Below are positions 6,125 to 6,208 of a stretch of DNA of 6,208 nucleotides, in pieces. Numbering within the stretch: position 1 is the first letter of the stretch; each line of letters begins with the position of its first letter. The position numbers were made by a program, and so were the translations under genes. The notes beneath the pieces are model-generated. The model was given only the letters and a program-made list of their open reading frames with translations. It did no database searches and had not been told where the DNA came from. This stretch comes from Flavobacteriales bacterium. GTDB lineage: Bacteria > Bacteroidota > Bacteroidia > Flavobacteriales_D > Parvicellaceae. Location: assembly GCA_026993705.1 (NCBI GenBank), contig JALWSJ010000191.1:1-6208 (forward strand), read 5' to 3'.

Positions 6125-6191
6125 AGCTAACGTAAAAATATTGGCAGTTTTATAATCGATTGATTATCAATGTTATATTTTTACGTTAGTT
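6125..6191. repeat. Large hairpin-forming inverted repeat at the window end
   Basis: 6125-6141 pairs with 6175-6191 over 17 positions (one G-U), with the core CTAACGTAAAAATAT. A second small inverted repeat (ATAATC 6152-6157, GATTAT 6162-6167) lies in the loop. It sits between a GTTAGGGAC at 6082-6090 and an ATCCCTAAC at 6195-6203, which are the end motifs of the repeat family. No gene is visible from 6009 to 6208, and the repeat array probably continues past the window. Confidence 0.65.
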
Positions 6192-6194
6192 GGA

Positions 6195-6208
6195 ATCCCT
6201 AACACGAA
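6195..6208 (+). repeat. Start of another repeat copy, cut by the window edge
   Basis: ATCCCTAACACGAA closely matches ATCCCTAACGCGAA at 2538-2551, the left end of the repeat family, and the window stops here. The match is short, so this is a likely but unproven further copy in + orientation. Confidence 0.45.

Overview
The window looks like a low-GC Bacteroidota chromosome segment, probably from the Flavobacteriales or a neighbouring order. Evidence for this: two secreted proteins end in type A sorting domains of the type IX secretion system (T9SS), a system confined to this phylum. There are no Shine-Dalgarno sequences in front of the genes, TAnnTTTG-type promoter boxes sit upstream of two of them, and a small lipoprotein has a typical Bacteroidota layout. 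Genus and species cannot be fixed from the sequence.

Layout, left to right, with every complete gene on the + strand. (1) 1-114 is an open frame that may be the last 37 codons of an upstream gene. (2) 131-781 is a 216-residue lipocalin-like lipoprotein, followed by a very strong intrinsic terminator (797-838). (3) 886-2241 is a secreted choice-of-anchor B / LVIVD-type seven-bladed beta-propeller with a T9SS tail, expressed from its own promoter (848-878). (4) 2242-2625 is a gene-free 384 bp region packed with structured repeats: a candidate structured RNA (2247-2385) resembling a recurrent Bacteroidota intergenic element, a 159 bp long inverted repeat (2375-2533), and a third half-copy (2538-2600) that runs into the promoter of the next gene. 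(5) 2626-5160 is a large secreted C10 (streptopain/interpain-type) cysteine protease with an inhibitory prodomain, two Ig-like modules, a PPC-like domain and a T9SS tail. (6) 5169-6008, only 8 bp downstream, is a cytoplasmic alpha/beta hydrolase, probably co-transcribed with the protease. (7) 6009-6208 is gene-free and again made of repeats, including an inverted copy of the half-element found at 2376-2435.

How the parts work together: the two T9SS cargo proteins would cross the inner membrane by Sec and the outer membrane by T9SS, whose components are not in this window. The protease would supply extracellular proteolysis; the propeller's role is unknown. The most unusual structure is non-coding. 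The protease-hydrolase pair is bracketed by oppositely oriented copies of one repeat family, all bounded by the motif TCCCTAAC(G/A)C, and the protease promoter lies at the edge of one copy.
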